From NCBI GenBank assembly GCA_037447655.1, contig JBBHKE010001766.1, forward strand, positions 62,001 through 126,000: DNA of 64,000 nucleotides, in the 5' to 3' direction. Positions 11,467 through 23,893 of the stretch are shown in pieces (within the stretch, counting starts at the first letter, position 1; each line of letters begins with the position of its first letter). The DNA comes from Zygnema cylindricum. Taxonomy: Eukaryota > Streptophyta > Zygnematophyceae > Zygnematales > Zygnemataceae. Below the pieces are notes generated by a model. That model was given only the letters and a program-made list of their open reading frames with translations. It ran no database searches and was not told the origin of the DNA. The position numbers were made by a program, and so were the translations under genes.

Positions 11467-11878
11467 TAGTATAAAAGTACGGATTACAGTACGGATAAGA
11501 AATCAATACCGCGCATTGATTTCTTAAGCGAAACGAATAACGCGTATGCATTTATTACGGCTAGGATTAAAGGTGAATCAAATGAGACGGCCGGATTTAA
11601 CGCCGAGATGGCGAAAAAGGATTTTGGAGGTTTGTGGTCATCGCCACATCGGATGACACGTGGCGGAATGACATTGGATCGCGGCATCTCCGAGAACTAA
11701 GGGAGCGAATCCGGACAATACCACGTGTCGACATTTAGGACATGTCGTACAGTGTTCGTACAGAAAGTACACCGGCAGCTGTACTTTTGTGTACAGAGCT
11801 GTAATCTGATTGGCTCTGTACATTAGTAGATAGAGTCTGTGAGAGAGATAGGACTTAGAAAAATTAGGAGATAGGACT
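11467..11878 (+). mobile_element. LTR-Y fragment (promoter part)
   Basis: Plus-strand LTR-Y middle section: the GTACGGATAAGAAA stretch, CATCGGATGACACGTGGCGG, a GTAC cluster (about 11745-11820), an inverted CCAAT box (GATTGG) and the TAGATAGAGTCTGTGAGAG leader start. Both LTR ends are absent. It abuts the truncated 5' side of the DXS fragment and would drive transcription away from it. Confidence 0.85.
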
Positions 11879-12545
11879 TTGGTGAGAGAGGTTGAAGGAG
11901 GGAGATGGGAAAGAGGTGTATTTTTGATTTTTTTCATTTGACGTGGACAAAAAACTGGGTTGATTCGTGTTGATGCATTTAACCAATTTTGTGCTAAAAA
12001 AAATTTAGGTTTTTGCCTCATTTTTTTTTTCTACACTAAAAAAGTGTGTAATTCTTTAAAGTATGTTTCTTGTCAATAAATGTTTTTTTTCTTCCTTTTG
12101 ATTTTAGAAAACTCCTACACTCTATGGTTGGACAAAGATACGAAGGCTCATCAGGCGGCTATTGGGAATGGTTGGGTGTTGTAGAGTTGTCTTTTAGAGT
12201 TATCCCTGAAAAATGATTCAAATTCCTTGATTTCTCTGAATTTTTATTATTTGGTTTTTCCAATTCGATTGGGGTTTAACAATAATTTTCCATGTAGTTT
12301 TCTGCTGTACGTTACAATTGTTAAATGGTGTAAATCCATGTTTCACCATTGAAAATCAAATGCTATTCATGCTTATCATTTTTTTGTTAGTGTGAAGCTG
12401 GAATAGAAGCCCTTTAGGTGTCTTCACCAATATCACATACTCATTTACTTCTTTATTATTACTATATTTTTTGTGTTGTTTTTGGTCTACACCAATTATA
12501 ACTAATTTGGGGTCGGGGTGTGATTCCCAATTTCACATATTCTTA
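11879..12545. other. Unassigned AT-rich stretch
   Basis: No coding or repeat signal I can support. It may be intron or upstream DNA of the LRR remnant that follows. Confidence 0.4.
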
Positions 12546-12611
12546 GGTAAAAACCAGTTGAGTGGAAGCATTCCATTGTCCATCAGTCAACTAACATCCC
12601 TCATACGCTTG
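12546..12611 (+). pseudogene. Single leucine-rich-repeat exon remnant
   Basis: Translates to GKNQLSGSIPLSISQLTSLIRL, here read in two parts: GKNQLSGSIP and LSISQLTSLIRL. This is one plant-type LRR unit (N-LSG-IP-S-L-SL). It is preceded by TTCACATATTCTTAG, a plausible splice acceptor, and the frame runs to a stop soon after. LRR units of this type form extracellular parts of receptor-like kinases and proteins. No kinase domain is visible nearby, so it is a fragment or a lone exon. Confidence 0.5.
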
Positions 12612-13232
12612 TACGACCACTCTTTAAGAAAACAAATTCTTAATTTTTAAAAGAGGTATAAACTAGTTTTAAAATGGAACAAACGACTTAAGGGAATTTT
12701 ATAGCACTAGGTCTATGTTGGCACAAATTTGTTCTTGCAACATTTCATTTTCCATTGATTTTTTTTTTTTATCAGAAATAAAAAAATGCGGCCACATTTT
12801 GAAGATCTATCTTACATTGGACACGATATATAATCACCTTGACTAGAAAAAAATATCCATGATGCATAACTCTGTGACAACTTTAAGTGATAGATAGCAT
12901 TTTTTTACTTTATCGGCTATGTTTGTAAAGGTATCGAAAGAAGGCGAGTGGAGAGTGGGAGTGGGGAAGTGAAAACATTGGGGTTGATGTCTTGAGGGAT
13001 ATTGCTCCCTCAAGGCCGTTATTGGAACTTCAATTGGAGCAAAAGGTTTTTTTTCCATTTTTCGCAGTTGCCATTTTGACAATATTAGCATTTGGGTATT
13101 TTAAACACGTATCAAGCATTATGAATTTTTGTTAAAGTGAGAGCATAAATGGGATAAGTGTTATAAGGGGAGTGAATTTCCACTGAAATTTTATATCTTC
13201 CACAAATAAAGACTTTCGTTTGGACTCAATTC

Positions 13233-13617
13233 GTGAGTTATCCAAGGTTCATCATTAATGTGAAATCCTCATTAATGAACTGTTATGGGTTACTAAGTGG
13301 CTTTTCTTTTCCAATCGTGGCCTCTATTGACAGTGAAATTTCAAACAACTGTTTTACCGTGCCCGTTGTGAAAGTCAACGGACTCCCAACATGCGACAAA
13401 TTGACTATCAATTGCCTCTTCAACTCGAGCCTCCCATCTGGATGTTTGTGTGGTAGTCAACGGAATAAAAGCGATTGTGACGCGTCTTGTGACGCGACAC
13501 AAGTGGGAGGGCTTTGTGGGGGAAACGGTGTTTGCTCCATCAGTACGGATGGGAAAACACGTACATGTGCATGTAACCAAGGCTACAAAAATCAAGCGAA
13601 CAACTTCTATTGTAAAT
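13233..13617 (+). pseudogene. EGF-like, cysteine-rich extracellular exon (partial gene)
   Basis: An open exon encodes a hydrophobic stretch (GLLSGFSFPIVASI) followed by a cysteine-rich region. The EGF-like core is CGGNGVCSISTDG followed by CACNQGYKN and YCKC. It ends at TGTAAAT|GTAAGT, a good splice donor at 13618. Extracellular EGF-like modules of this kind occur in plant wall-associated or receptor-like proteins. I cannot find a following exon or a kinase. The LRR unit 650 bp upstream on the same strand could belong to the same old gene. It may be one exon of a diverged gene rather than a pseudogene. Confidence 0.5.
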
Positions 13618-13699
13618 GTAAGTCCCAATTATGGCATGATATACGTCTCATATGGATTTCCTTTGCAATGCATTAGAAGTAATTTATAACTTAATTTTT

Positions 13700-15253
13700 T
13701 AATCTCATGCCTCTCATGACTTTCAGACTCTAGCTAGATGAAAATCTTCAAAATTTCTTTTCAAAACCCTCAGTTCACTGCAAAAAAACGATTTCGACAT
13801 GGAATGTAAACTCTCGTTGTATCATTGTTTAACTTTGGATAGACATTTTTGTGGGTGGCCAAATTTTCGTACCATATAGTTTTTATCGACCTTTATTTGT
13901 ATAAAGAAGTCCCATTGACTCTAATTTGGGCGGTTTTTAAATAGTGCAGTGTACGAAATGTGCACTTGCTCTCACATGTTCAAACGTTGAGTATTTGAAC
14001 ACGGGCTGGAGGGGATACACTATGGGAATTTGATCAAAATCAGTATTGGATGTATAACTTAGAGTTAACATTTTGTTGGCGCGAGGTCATGAAACCCAAT
14101 ATAGCGTTAATAGCACTTTGTTTCTTTACACTAATAATTTTTTAATTCTATAAGCAATTCACGGTGTGTGTCCAAAACTTATATGTTAAAGTGTTGCTGT
14201 AATTTTTTCGTACCATTATCAAAAGCTAATTGAAAAGTCGCTATCAGTTCGATTTCAAACCGAATTCATCAGCTTTTCAGGCGGGTTGGTTCATTTCCAA
14301 CTCTCGTGTAGTAGCAGTGCTATATGAAATAACATAATCTTAGGCTTTGAAATTAACTATAACTACAATTCTAAAACCACGTGTTTCTTCTCTTAACAGT
14401 AGTATATCCACCACCTCCTCGATCACCACCACCTCGCCCACTCTTTGCACCACCTCGTCGACCCCCTCCCTCATCTCCCCCTTTGCGACCCTAATTAAAA
14501 ACAAAGGTATCAATTCTGACTTCACAATCCAAACTTTTTTCAGCTGATCTATTATTTTTATAGTATAGGGTTGCATGTTGATAACCTTTCGCTTTCCCAA
14601 TTCATTTGATGTTTTATGCTATTTTTCTCTAGCACGAAGGAGAATTGAAAACTTTCCTTTGTGACTCAAGTGTAATTTAGATGACGGTGTGTACAAATGT
14701 TGATGAAACTAGAAATCACCATCACCATGTTACCTTTTTATATTTAATTTTACTTACAAGTATTAAACCTAGGATGATATCAAAATTTATGTTGTTAACT
14801 CAAATACAATGGCTATGCATAATGATATTCACTTATTTATCAAAACATACAATTTTGCAATCTTGCCAATGCATAAAAGCAACTATAACCTAGATATACC
14901 TTTCCAAACAATAAAATGGCTATGACCTTACCATATTGAGAAAATAACATGAATTTGATATTCTAGCTGAGCTAGAGATCGACGAACTCACCTCTATAAA
15001 CATCAATACTAAAAAACAATTATACTAAAATTGTTGTCTCACTCTTGATGGAATTCAGTTTGTATTTCGTTTTTTTAGGCCATTCAAGCACCACTTTGTG
15101 AACATCCTCAGTTACATACGACGATGTGGAGAAAAGAAGTTTGAGAAATTTTATTTTTGGTTTGAAGGAAACAAAGAAAAGCCAGCATAACCTATTCTTT
15201 GGGGAAGGCATTGAAGGAGAATGCGATGGCTAGTTCAGAGTGTCAAATGTTTT
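13700..15253. other. Unassigned intergenic DNA
   Basis: AT-rich sequence without supportable exons or recognisable repeats. The longest open frames are short and compositionally biased (for example the Ser/Thr-rich one at 14347-14547). Confidence 0.4.
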
Positions 15254-15432
15254 GGGGTGTAAAAGAATTAGTGCGGTTTACGTTTTTGCATGGGGTGTAA
15301 AAGAATTAGTGCGGTTTACGTTTTTGCATGGGATAATTATTAAGTTCGGTGTTGATTTATGCATGTGATTATCATTTAGTTTTGTTCTGTTTTACGCACG
15401 TGAAAATTGTTTAGTACGGTTTTGATTCATTG
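15254..15432 (+). repeat. 38-bp minisatellite
   Basis: Two identical 38-bp units (15254-15291 and 15292-15329, starting GGGGTGTAAAAGAATTAGTG) are followed by about three degenerate 34-36 bp units sharing the (G)TTTACG...GCATG phrase. Confidence 0.85.
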
Positions 15433-17770
15433 GTGGGATAGTCAACATTTTTCGTTATATGTTTGCGATGTCTGATTTTGTAGTGCAGGTAACTACTTCA
15501 TCTATTAGCTCCGATAAAGAATGCTTTTAGCTACTGTTGAAATTTACAAAATTTTTGGTGCTTTGGGTCAATTATGGGTTAACCGAAAAAACTTATTGTG
15601 GGATCTTGTGGTTTTGGGTTGCTAGTATTGGGTTTTTTTCTTTTTGGCAGCAAAATTTTGTGCTAATGGGCATTTATTTTGGGTTCCACGATAGAATTGT
15701 TGAGATGGCTGAAAAAATAAATAAACTTACGCTATTTGCTTGGATTTATTATTGAGGACGATTTTTTTGGCAGTATCGGCAATATATTTAAATCATCAAG
15801 ACTATATGTTATAGTGGTTTGTTAATTTGGTGGGTCATCATTCGTAAAATGGTTGACTCCCTGGTCGAAGACGGACCATACTTTTAGAGATGAAGGCTTT
15901 TAAGCTTTAACCAAAGAGCCGTGGGGGAGAAACTGTAAAGACTCGGTTACGATTTTGAATGGACTTTTGAATGGACTTCACAACACTGCGAGTGTAGGGC
16001 AGTAGGTGTCAGCTAATGTATGGGCAACAATTAGATAAGATACTCACCAGAAAGTGACACTTGACAAACAACAAGATTAAATGTGTATCAATCTAATGGT
16101 GTAAAAAAAAAGACCAAACGAAAGTATTTGGCCATGAATAATAAAATTCGGCGATTGCTATAGTTGTGCAAAGACATATAGTGTGATCTTGTCCAATTAT
16201 CAAGTATCAATACTCTAATACACTTAGTGCACGCAAAGCATTTGAGTTATAGAAAATGAAGTTTAAAGATAGATTCAAAATTGATAAATTTAATGATTGG
16301 GTCGGCCAAAAAAAGGAAAAGTTGGTACCTACATATAATATTAGGTGTCAGGTACATATTTGCGTAAAAAAGTGACTTCTCAGAGCTTTTTGAGTGAAAT
16401 AGCGATGTTTGGGAGCTTAATTTCTGCCCAGGGTTGATATGATTTGCTCTATATTTTGGGTACGTGGTGTTTTTATAAAACCACATGTTGCCTCTAACAA
16501 ATTTTCTAGGAATTGAGAATACCTAATTCGTTGCTTTTCAAACTTGCATGTTGTTATTATATTTACTTCTGAATTTCTTAAAGAAAACCTTCCTTCTTAA
16601 AGAATATTTATAGTTGGGTATCTTTTAGTATATTTGCATTATAAAGTTGAACCTTACATAGTTGTTCATCACTGCATTCGTAAACTTGTGCATGATTAGA
16701 CAAAGTTTAGTGTTTGCGTTTAGTGGAGTGTGTAGTTAAGTTACTGAGGTTTGTTGTTTAACCAAAAGCATAAGAATCATGGATGACACAAACTCCTCAC
16801 ATGTGTTGGGCCACTAGACAACCTATTCAAAAACAATGGATTAAGGTTATTTCATTGGGTTTACTCATTTTTTAGATATTTTTCATAGAGTGGTACTTCT
16901 TAACACTTGAGGATGGAATTGGAACTGTAAGCTTCATTTTCGTGGTTCCTTAAGATAGATAGAAAGAAAAAGGCAAATGGCGACAAGTCAGCCTAAGGTG
17001 ATGAGTATTTGTCTTTATTCAAAAAATAAAAAAAAGGCTATGGGGCTCATATAAAAAATGTAAGAGAAATATGGGAAAGATTACATAATTAATTGTTGCG
17101 GCTGATAAGATGCTCCAGATATTTATGCGGACTAAAGAAAAGAGGTGTGGACGAGGCTAAATGACATACAAATTAATAGGTGTGGTGCACCATGGATATC
17201 TATTAATGTCAATGTTTTTCTTGCTAGCTGTAATCAAATTTTCCTTCACACATGCCCAGATTCCGTTCGTAGACACAAAATAGAAGCATTGTTCATACCT
17301 TTCCATTTCAAACGTCCTATCATTAATTTGACAAGTGTGCTCAGAGCAAAGGTGTTTTAATTGGCAAATAAAAACAAAGACACAAATAGCAATTTTGTAG
17401 TGCGTATTCCTCCAAATTTAATCGTTCTATTTTTGATCACTTAACACAAAATGATTTCTCTTGTATGGCTGTTATCATTAATTTTCTTTAAATGGCAACA
17501 CTAGGCGCGATTAGCTTCCAAAGAGCTATAATTTTTTTTTTAAAGGTTAGTGAATGACGATGAATATTACTTAATTGGAAAATCCAATGACTTAACAATT
17601 AATGATTTTTCTTTTATAACGAAGCAATTGTAAAAGAAAACAATAACATATTGATTGGAAATTTGACCGCACGACTTTGAATCGGCAAAGGAGAAAATTT
17701 CGAAGGGAACCGTTTGTACGAGTCATTGAACACCACCATGTAAGTGTGGTCGGGGAAAATAGTCCATGTA
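15433..17770. other. Unassigned intergenic DNA
   Basis: AT-rich with scattered homopolymer runs. I find no exon, RNA gene or repeat boundary that I can support. Confidence 0.4.
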
Positions 17771-18655
17771 GGATATCTCCCGAAATCGGAAAAAACCAAT
17801 AAAAATGAGGCTGATTATGACAAATTGTGGAGATTAAGGTCGGAGTTCCGTTGGGAGGCTTTTGTAGTTGCACGGCCAACACTGGTTGTATTATTTTGGA
17901 TGAGGGGCCATCATATAATGTAGGTTAACAAGTTGTGTTATACGTGATTTAATTTGGGTGGTACCACGTAAGTTAGAATCTGATATTCAAAATCGTCAAA
18001 CATTTTAGACACCGAGAAATTTTACTTTTAAATCATAATTTGCGTACCTCGTACCAGCATACCAAACACCATGTACTTGCATACCTAATCATTGTAATGT
18101 TTAAATCCTTATTCTTTGGGGGAAAAACCATGAAGTTGAAAGGATGGCGTTAAAAAACAAAGATTTTATTTCCAAAAGTGCAATGGGAAGACAATCAAAG
18201 TATAAAGCATGATTCTAACTGAGAAGAGATGATTCCCATTAAAGGTTAAGGTAAAAAACCTAAAATTCTAAAAGCACGAGAAGAAAACAAGTACAGCAAA
18301 AAAAACAACACAAATTAGAGCGTACAAACACTAGAACTACTCTAGACACTAAAGCCTTAGACTATGCTGCATTAAAGGTCCAAACTACAAATAATTTCCG
18401 TATGTGTTGAGTGGTAGAGGGGTAAGTCTCGCAATCCTCGGACATCAATCACCACTGTGCATTGTCAAATAATGTCCGAAGCTTAAGAACTTTGGTAGAG
18501 TTCTCATAACGACAAAAAAAATATTGGGAGTGGAGTATAACATGGTTTCGGCAAGGATTTTCGGTTGGATTTTTCAAGCTTGTCCGAAGGTACACGGCGT
18601 GTGCAACTTGTTGAGAATTTCGGTGGTAGTTAGTCGTGACATATATCTTTATCAT
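17771..18655 (+). repeat. Dispersed repeat W, copy 1
   Basis: About 880 bp collinear with 25045-25914. Both share the start GGATATC(T/C)CCC, the GGTTTAATTTGGGTG-type stretch, a block AGTGG(T/C)(A/G)GAGGGGTAAGTCT and the end ...CATGACACATATCT-like. No long frame is shared, so a non-autonomous or decayed element is likely; its class is unknown. Confidence 0.75.
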
Positions 18656-19369
18656 CCACGTGTTATAATCTACACCTTCAACAATTGCCTAGCCACCTCG
18701 GGGAGGTGGGTAGTGAATCAAAGAGCCAGATAAAATTGTTACCTCACGGACCTTTAGAGAATGTTGGTAAAATCATCTGTAATGTTGTTTTGCGAAAAAA
18801 AAAAAAGGTGGGTATGGCTTCGTACGGAAGATACAGATTGTTCTAAACAACCTCTCTTTTAGTTTGATGGAGCTTCGGCCTAGATAAAAACTTGTGTCCT
18901 AATGTGACTGAATACTTTGGTTCACAATCTGAGCGATCGGAAGTATCCTCCGCAGCCACAAACAGAGAAGACTTAGCGCACGTAATCATAAGGTAGACAC
19001 TAGATAATCACAAGGTAGGAATAGAAATTGAGAGAGGTAAGGCGAGGGTAAAATCACATCGACAAAAGAGAACACAAAAGGTAAGGTGTGGCCCCAAAGA
19101 TATTCTTAGGAATTTCGGCCACTTGTAACCCCTAATCTCAACTGAGACGAAAGCTGAGTTCTTCAACCACTTTCTAATCTAATTGAACACTGCATAGATG
19201 ATGTTATATTCTCAATGAATTGTGCACCCTTATATTCTTACTAAAATAAGTGGTTTACAAAGTGTTATTTTCTAAAAGCTTATTTTATGAGCCTTAATGA
19301 TATGCTTGCCTTGCATGCCCATCTATCCCATTCCCAATGCAATTGTGATGAAATGCCTAATTGAGCGGT
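18656..19369. other. Unassigned DNA between repeat W and the Gypsy LTR
   Basis: I see no coding signal. It may include unrecognised parts of repeat W or of the Gypsy LTR. Confidence 0.35.
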
Positions 19370-20363
19370 TAACTTTGGTCCTATGAGAAATGGTGTAACA
19401 GTAATAGCGGATCGAAATTGTTTATAAAATGGTATTTAGGAGTTATGATTATAGATTACTAAATTTGGTAGACGTTCGCGAAAGAATCACGCGATTTGGA
19501 GTTATATTTCAAAAGTTATAGCTATGGGTGCACTTAGGTGGCAGTGCGAGGTCTAAATAACAGGTGGGTATCATTGAAACGGGTTAAGGGTCAAATTAGT
19601 ACCGAAATTTCGCGTGAACGTTTCATAAAGTTCTAATGAAACGTTCAGTATGCATGGTACTTCGTTCCGTACAATTTTTAGTACGAAACGTCACTTTCAC
19701 TTAAGGGAATTTCGTAGGAAGTTTCACATGCGAAATTTGTGACGCATGATCGTGCGAAGTCGCGTTTCGTTTGGCGCGCGCTTTTGCACGTAAATGTTAG
19801 GCAGTGAAACGTAGCGTTTGATTGGTAAATAAAGTAATAAGTAGTTAGTAAGAGATTTCGCACGTTTTTGCATTAGTCAGTCTGAGTCCTTGCTGATCAA
19901 TGATTGGCCCAGGTAAAAGCCTGTTCAAACGGAGCTTTGACTCTGGCCTGGCTAGTCCAGGGCGATGATGGATAAATGGAGAAGTGTAAAAGGAGAGTAG
20001 ACATCTTTTCTTTTGGAAAAGTTTGTGGAAATTCCGGCTGATCTTTGTCCTGAGCGATTAATACCAAATTGGAGAAAAGGAATTTTGCATTGAAATCTCT
20101 TACCAACTAAATAGTGTTTTAGTAGTTAAGAGATAGAATCATTAAGAGTGGAGAGTAGTGGAAAACACTTTAATAAGAAGGGTTGAGCCACGAGGGCAAG
20201 AGACCAAGCTAATGTTATGTGGACAGAAGCTTCTTCTAATTTAAAGTTTATCCTTATGTGAGTGTGGTATCAAATGTGGATGTGTGTTTTTCAATGTGTG
20301 GAATGTGTGGTTGGAATTGTTTGTATTAATGGGATTTTCTGAGAGGTAGGAGATCCTGTAACA
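19370..20363 (+). mobile_element. Probable 5' LTR of Ty3/gypsy element
   Basis: Non-coding block that ends near CCTGTAACA (20363), directly before a tRNA-Met-like primer site and about 730 bp before the Gypsy gag start. It contains repeated AACGTTTC/GAAACGTT dyads (19616-19813). The 3' LTR is not in the window, so the left boundary is only approximate. Confidence 0.45.
19616..19690. promoter_or_regulatory. Two GAAACG-type inverted repeats in Gypsy LTR
   Basis: A perfect 11-bp inverted repeat (GAACGTTTCAT at 19616-19626, ATGAAACGTTC at 19636-19646) is followed by a 10-bp one with a single mismatch (CGTTCCGTAC at 19663-19672, GTACGAAACG at 19681-19690). The same half-site recurs at 19807-19819. 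The layout suggests a dimeric protein-binding array in the promoter; this is inference. Confidence 0.5.
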
Positions 20364-20365
20364 TA

Positions 20366-20377
20366 TTGTATCAAAGC
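20366..20377 (+). other. Primer binding site of Gypsy element (tRNA-Met 3' end type)
   Basis: TTGTATCAAAGC differs at two of twelve positions from the standard plant site TGGTATCAGAGC, complementary to the 3' end of initiator tRNA-Met. This contrasts with the half-tRNA sites of the Copia elements here. Confidence 0.5.
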
Positions 20378-21093
20378 TTTGGTTAGAAACCAGGGAGAAG
20401 TTAGCTCACTCGAATATCGACTGCCGTGACCGGTGAGGGTGCTCTAACCTGTGTCGGTAGAACCACAATGTGAAGTGGTAGGGGATTGGAGGGAAACTGA
20501 GTGATCACACAGCCAGCGGCCGCTGGTTAGATGTGGGGCGTGCTCAGGTCCTAAGGACTAAGGCGGGGTGGGCACTGTAGCCACCGCTGAAGCTCACTCC
20601 AATTACCTAGAGGCCAAACAAACTTGCCTTCTCCTAGCAATGATTCATGTGTAGAGGAAGGGCTTGTAGCCATGAAGGGTGAGGAGGTGAGGATAAGAGA
20701 GTCAAAGATCTTGATGTAGTGGGAAGTGGGAAATTTGCTAATGGAGGAGAAGGAAAGTGGAGTACTTCACTTCCTCAAGAGCAAAGGAGTCCAAAAATGA
20801 CTCAAAACTTTTCAAACCTTAAATTGTTACCTTTGATTTCTTTCAATTTTTTGTTGTTGCAAAAATTTGTGGGGAAACTCTTACATTTATGTTTCAATGT
20901 TGGGAAATTGAAAATTGAATTTGCGCTAACTTACTTTCAATGTCTTTTTGATTTCTCAGATTTTGATCTTTTCAAAGGATTTGTTAAGGAAAAGAAGTCT
21001 TGGATTGGAGCAATTTGAGGACTTCAAATCTGCAGCAAATTTATTTGGGAAATTATATTCTATCCTTACTTTTGCTTGATTTCATTGTGTGAT

Positions 21094-22410
21094 AATGGCA
21101 AATTCTGCATGGAAACGTGAAATGGAGAATGTTTTAAATATATTGAAGAAGCGTACTGTGAAATTGGTCAAAAGATTTAACAATCATGCTGCCGCTGTGG
21201 ATGAAACCATTTCCGAATTGAAAAATGAATTGAAAATTGTTAAAGAAAATGGAAATGTTTCAAATGAGAAATTGGACGAACTTATTAAAATAATTCAGAT
21301 CAAAAATGATGTTAATGACCAAAAGGGTGAGAGTAGTAAAAGGAATGCTAGTTTTAGGGAGGATGATCATGATTGACCTAAGAAGATAAGAGATCTGAAA
21401 TTGTCTATTAATGAGGCACCATCGTTTGATGGTAAGAAGATTGATGAGTTGGATGCTTGGATTTTTCATATGGAGTATTATTTGGAATCTAGAAATTGTG
21501 ATCATGATGATTACACTTCTTTTGCTGTTAGTTGTCATGAAGTTGATGATCAAATTTGGTATTACACCCAGAGAAGATCTAAATTGAAACGTGATAATGC
21601 TGATTGGGAAACTTTTAAAACCGCGATCAAATCGCGTTTTTTGTCAGTCACTTTTAAATCCAGAATGGAAAAAGTGGTTGAATTGTAAGCAGACTAGATC
21701 TGTGAAGGATTATAATGTGGAATTTGACTCATCTAGTATTCATGTCATAGGTTTGACTGATGAAATGGCTAAGTTACATTTCTTAAACTATCTCAATCCT
21801 ATACAAAAATCAGAACTAAAACATCAAAATTTTAATAATTTGAAGGAATTACAAGATAAGTCATTGGAATTAGAGGACCAATTGGGGTATAATCGGGAAA
21901 CTCGATCACTCAGGGGTAATTTGAATGAAGTATCAGAGTTTGATGAGGAAGAATTTGTTGAAGAGGGTCAGAATGCTGGTCTGGTCAATAGGCAAAATAT
22001 CTTCAGGGGAAATCAGAGGGGTGGACAAAGTGTTATGTAGGAAACAAATTTAACAATAGAGGGGGATACATTAAGAGTTCTAAAACCAGCATTAATACTC
22101 AGAAGTCTAACCTTACCATACCCACGTGCACTATTTGTTAGAAAAGGGGTCATAGAACATTTGAGTGTGCACAACTGAAAAAGATTAACTATTATAACTG
22201 TGGAGAGGAGGGACATTTCAGTAGAGAGTGCACAAAACCCAAAAATAAAGTCACTTGTTTCAAATGCGGTGGTCTAGATCATTACGCTAAAGACTGTACA
22301 GATAAAGGTTCTCTCAAAACAGTCGATATAAATGAAGGTCTCCAAGAGGATATTGCATTATACCTAGCTAAGCAGGAAGCCCAAAAGGTGGGAAACGGAA
22401 AGGACTAACT
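21094..22410 (+). pseudogene. Ty3/gypsy gag, broken
   Basis: Capsid/nucleocapsid polyprotein. It starts MANSAWKREMENV with an N-terminal coiled coil (residues about 10-75). A retrotrans_gag-like core follows (DELDAWIFHMEYYL to KTAIKSRFLSVTF, 21430-21660). Three knuckles lie near 22135-22310: the first is broken by a stop (CTIC-stop-KRGHRTFEC), the second has lost its first Cys (YYNCGEEGHFSREC), the third is intact (CFKCGGLDHYAKDC). There is one in-frame stop at 21374 and a frameshift near 21680. It would coat element RNA in virus-like particles if intact. Confidence 0.9.
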
Positions 22411-22458
22411 GAAAGTCCTCAGTTGAGTCAACCAAATCCAGATGTTAAGGAGTAAACT

Positions 22459-23893
22459 TTGGAGGGCAAATTAATTAATGGAAAGGCTAGGATAGCTGAA
22501 TTTATTATGATTCTTGCCACACTGCATAGTTTGAAGAATCATTCGGATGAAATTCTCAACAACAAACCTATGTTTGGACAGTTAAGTAATGAGGACACCA
22601 GACACAATTTGATTAGATGCGAGTCTTTAGTCGAGGGAAAACCATTAAGAGTAATGGTCGATTCAGGTGCTACACATAATTTTATTTCGCATAAGTTTGT
22701 AGAGGAAAATAGAATTCCTACTGTCATAAGGGAAAAACCTTTAGATGTTCAAGTGGCAAATGGTAATAAGTCCACATTAGACTTACAAACTGACACAATT
22801 GAAGTGGATATTCAGGGTCATAAAATGAAAGTTGTGTGTGAAATAATGAATTTAGGATGTGAGGAACTAATTTTGGGAAAGCCTTAGTTAACTCAATACA
22901 ATCCTCAAATTAAATGGGAAATTAACACCTTGAAAGTGAAGTCTGAAAACGGTAGGAAGGTTTTGCCAGCATTATCTCCTAAGAAATTGCATAGGGATCA
23001 TATAAATAACAAAACCAGATTGGGAGTAGAAGGTTTGATATCTGCTAAACAATTTAAAAAACACTTAAAAGATAAAACGAATCATGCTCTCTTGTTATTA
23101 GTAACTAAGGCAGTTACTGATGAAGGGGGGGGAGAAAACACTAACATTGATGTCATCCCTAAATCAGACACCACTAAAACTTTCAAAAAACTAAAATCTG
23201 ATTTTGTAACTGATATTAATACATCTGATGTTGTTTTTAAAGATTTGATTTTTGAATATCCACTTCAATTTCCAGGTGATTTACCCTTAGGAAGGCCACC
23301 TTCCCGAGATATAGAACAAGTTATTAACCTTGAACCTGGATGCAATCCTCCTGTCACAGGAATTTATAAACAAAGTTTCTTTGAGCAAGAGGAGTTAAAG
23401 AAACAGATCAAAGAACTCCTAGAGAAAGGACATATTCAGCCTAGCAAGTCACCGTATGGAGCACCAGTTCTCTTCGTCAAAAAGAAGGACAGAACGTTGA
23501 GAATGTGTGTCGATTATCGTAGTTTGAACAAAATTACGGTGAAGGATAAGTATCCGTTACCTTTAAATTCTGATTTGATAGATCGTTTAAAAGGTGCTAA
23601 AGTATTTTCGTTGATTGACCTGCGTAGAGGCTTTAATCAGGTACCAATTAGAATTGAGGATGTTGATAAAACTACTTTCAGGACAAAGGTAGGTCATTTT
23701 GAATGGATAGTAATGCCATTTGGCTTAACGAATGCACCGCCTACTTACCAAAGATTAATGAACCAAACTTTTTCTAATTACATAGATGAGTTTGTTTAAG
23801 TGTTTATTGATGATATTCTAACTTACAGTGAATCTAGAGAACAACATGTAATTCATTTAAGAAAAGTGTTAGAAAGGTTAAAAGAAAGAAAAT
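22459..23893 (+). pseudogene. Ty3/gypsy pol: protease and reverse transcriptase, cut by N gap
   Basis: Same frame throughout with stops at 22885 and 23797. A retropepsin-like protease has DSGATHNFIS (near 22660-22690). The reverse transcriptase palm follows: [20 protein letters not shown] (23501-23560), [15 protein letters not shown] (23605-23650), MPFGLTNAP (23713-23740), then FIDDIL just after the second stop, the YxDD catalytic box. The frame then enters unsequenced bases. RNase H and integrase are not seen on either side of the gap, so they are lost, in the gap, or the gap length is nominal. Confidence 0.93.

Noticed and set aside
14340-14600. Val/Glu-rich minus-strand frame
   Set aside because: Short, low complexity, no start context or homologous motif.
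15254-15432. CRISPR-like array
   Set aside because: Units are directly adjacent with no spacers; a eukaryotic minisatellite.
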